A stretch of 64,000 bases of DNA, from the NCBI GenBank assembly GCA_040220415.1, contig JAVJUV010000121.1, positions 1-64,000 on the forward strand. The letters are read 5' to 3'. Below the pieces are notes generated by a model. It saw only the letters and a list, made by a program, of their open reading frames with translations. It was not told where the DNA came from and did no database searches. The number at the start of each line of letters is the position of its first letter. The stretch's first letter is position 1. Position numbers and translations under genes: made by a program. Positions 63,534 to 64,000 of the stretch are shown in pieces. The DNA is from JAVJUV01 sp040220415 (GTDB taxonomy: Bacteria; Pseudomonadota; Alphaproteobacteria; Rhodobacterales; Rhodobacteraceae).

Positions 63534-64000
63534 TCATTCACGGATCACGACCGAACAATCGTTCGCCCCCGAATTCTCGGCGCAGGCCCGGACCGCGGCC
63601 TGGTCGCTCGCCCCGATGCCCCAGCCGCCCGTCCCGCTCGATATCGCGAAAGACTTCGGCGCCGGCGCGCGCCGAAACGCCTTGTCGAACGCCGCGGTCG
63701 CGTCCAGCGACAGTGTCAGCCCCCTCGGCTTGAATCCCTTGGGCACGATGATGGCGGCCACCTCGCAGGACGGCGCGCCCGACGACTTCAGCTTGCCGCA
63801 GGCAGTCACGGCCGCCCGGCTCGCCGCCTCGACCGTATGGAAATTCATCGCCGCCTGAAGCGAATCGTGCACCAGACCGTCTCCCGGCGACCAGGCGATC
63901 GCCGCGTAATAGCGCACCGGCTGCCGCAACTGTTCGGCCATCAGCGGCACCACGCCCTTCACCGTTGCGGCATCCTTTTTCGACAACCTGTCGGAAACGA
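63534..64000 (-). CDS. DUF4189-like tandem-repeat protein, N-terminus outside window
   Basis: The reading frame is open to the window edge, so the start is missing. Two repeats are visible: YYAAIAWSPGDGLV followed by a helix and two Cys, then FAISSGTGGWGIGASDQAAV with two Cys. The Ala-Ile-Ala/Ser and Cys spacing recall DUF4189 secreted domains. The C-terminal end is NDCSVVIRE. It is probably exported. It sits just upstream of hemA on the same strand. Function unknown. Confidence 0.6.
   Translation of the reverse strand, partial: VSDRLSKKDAATVKGVVPLMAEQLRQPVRYYAAIAWSPGDGLVHDSLQAAMNFHTVEAASRAAVTACGKLKSSGAPSCEVAAIIVPKGFKPRGLTLSLDATAAFDKAFRRAPAPKSFAISSGTGGWGIGASDQAAVRACAENSGANDCSVVIRE

Overview
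This 64 kb window reads as core chromosome of a marine-type alphaproteobacterium of the Rhodobacteraceae (Roseobacter group). The case rests on high G+C, an ALAS-type hemA, the rpmF-plsX-fabH-ihfA-merR order, a run of argS, SPOR protein, nagZ, scpA and scpB, a tandem-domain dCTP deaminase, a LexA box of the GAAC-N7-GAAC type and a Flp/Tad pilin. I see no insertion sequence, prophage, CRISPR array, rRNA or integrase. One tRNA, tRNA-Pro(GGG), is present.

Layout. 0-9.8 kb: Flp pilin, a 46-aa protein, a TfoX C-terminal-like protein, ndk, an ABC-F ATPase, a GtrII-like membrane glycosyltransferase, a 31-aa membrane peptide, rplM-rpsI, a 61-aa membrane protein, speD-speE and a Cys-motif hypothetical. 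9.8-20 kb: uup, an OlsB-like acyltransferase, msrB, bamE, yceD, rpmF-plsX-fabH, ihfA, a MerR regulator, tRNA-Pro, dcd and a Na/Ca antiporter. 20-31 kb: the long minus-strand run argS to scpB with small neighbours, dgt, erpA, xthA and several single enzymes. 31-46 kb: uvrA with an SOS box, pepT, lpd, a TPR-sulfotransferase, an MFS permease, queA and a 1099-aa AsmA-like protein. 46-64 kb: bcp, a DUF455 protein, an M23 peptidase with bactofilin, DUF805 and DUF2189 proteins, prfB, a class A PBP, an amidase, an aminotransferase, a DsbA-like protein, a Tag-like protein, ispG, a RodZ-like protein, hemA and a truncated tandem-repeat exported protein.

How the genes fit together. Much of the window concerns envelope growth and division: PBP1A, amidase, M23 peptidase with bactofilin, RodZ-like protein, NagZ, SPOR protein, BamE and AsmA-like protein. 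The rest is translation (rpsI, rplM, rpmF, argS, prfB, ABC-F proteins, queA), DNA maintenance (uvrA, xthA, scpAB, ihfA, dgt, dcd, Tag-like), lipid synthesis (plsX, fabH, OlsB-like) and heme, isoprenoid and Fe-S metabolism (hemA, ispG, erpA).

I did not find a convincing new multi-gene system. The signals most worth a second look are non-coding. They are a four-copy dispersed intergenic repeat, an Irr-box-like palindrome overlapping the hemA ribosome site, a perfect SOS box before uvrA, a 50-nt hairpin leader before ndk, and two hairpins with shared arms on either side of the PBP1A gene. Among proteins, the small unannotated genes, a Tag-like glycosylase without the expected catalytic Glu, and a small protein with an Ada-like Cys motif stand out. 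All family assignments come from reading motifs by eye; no database search was run.
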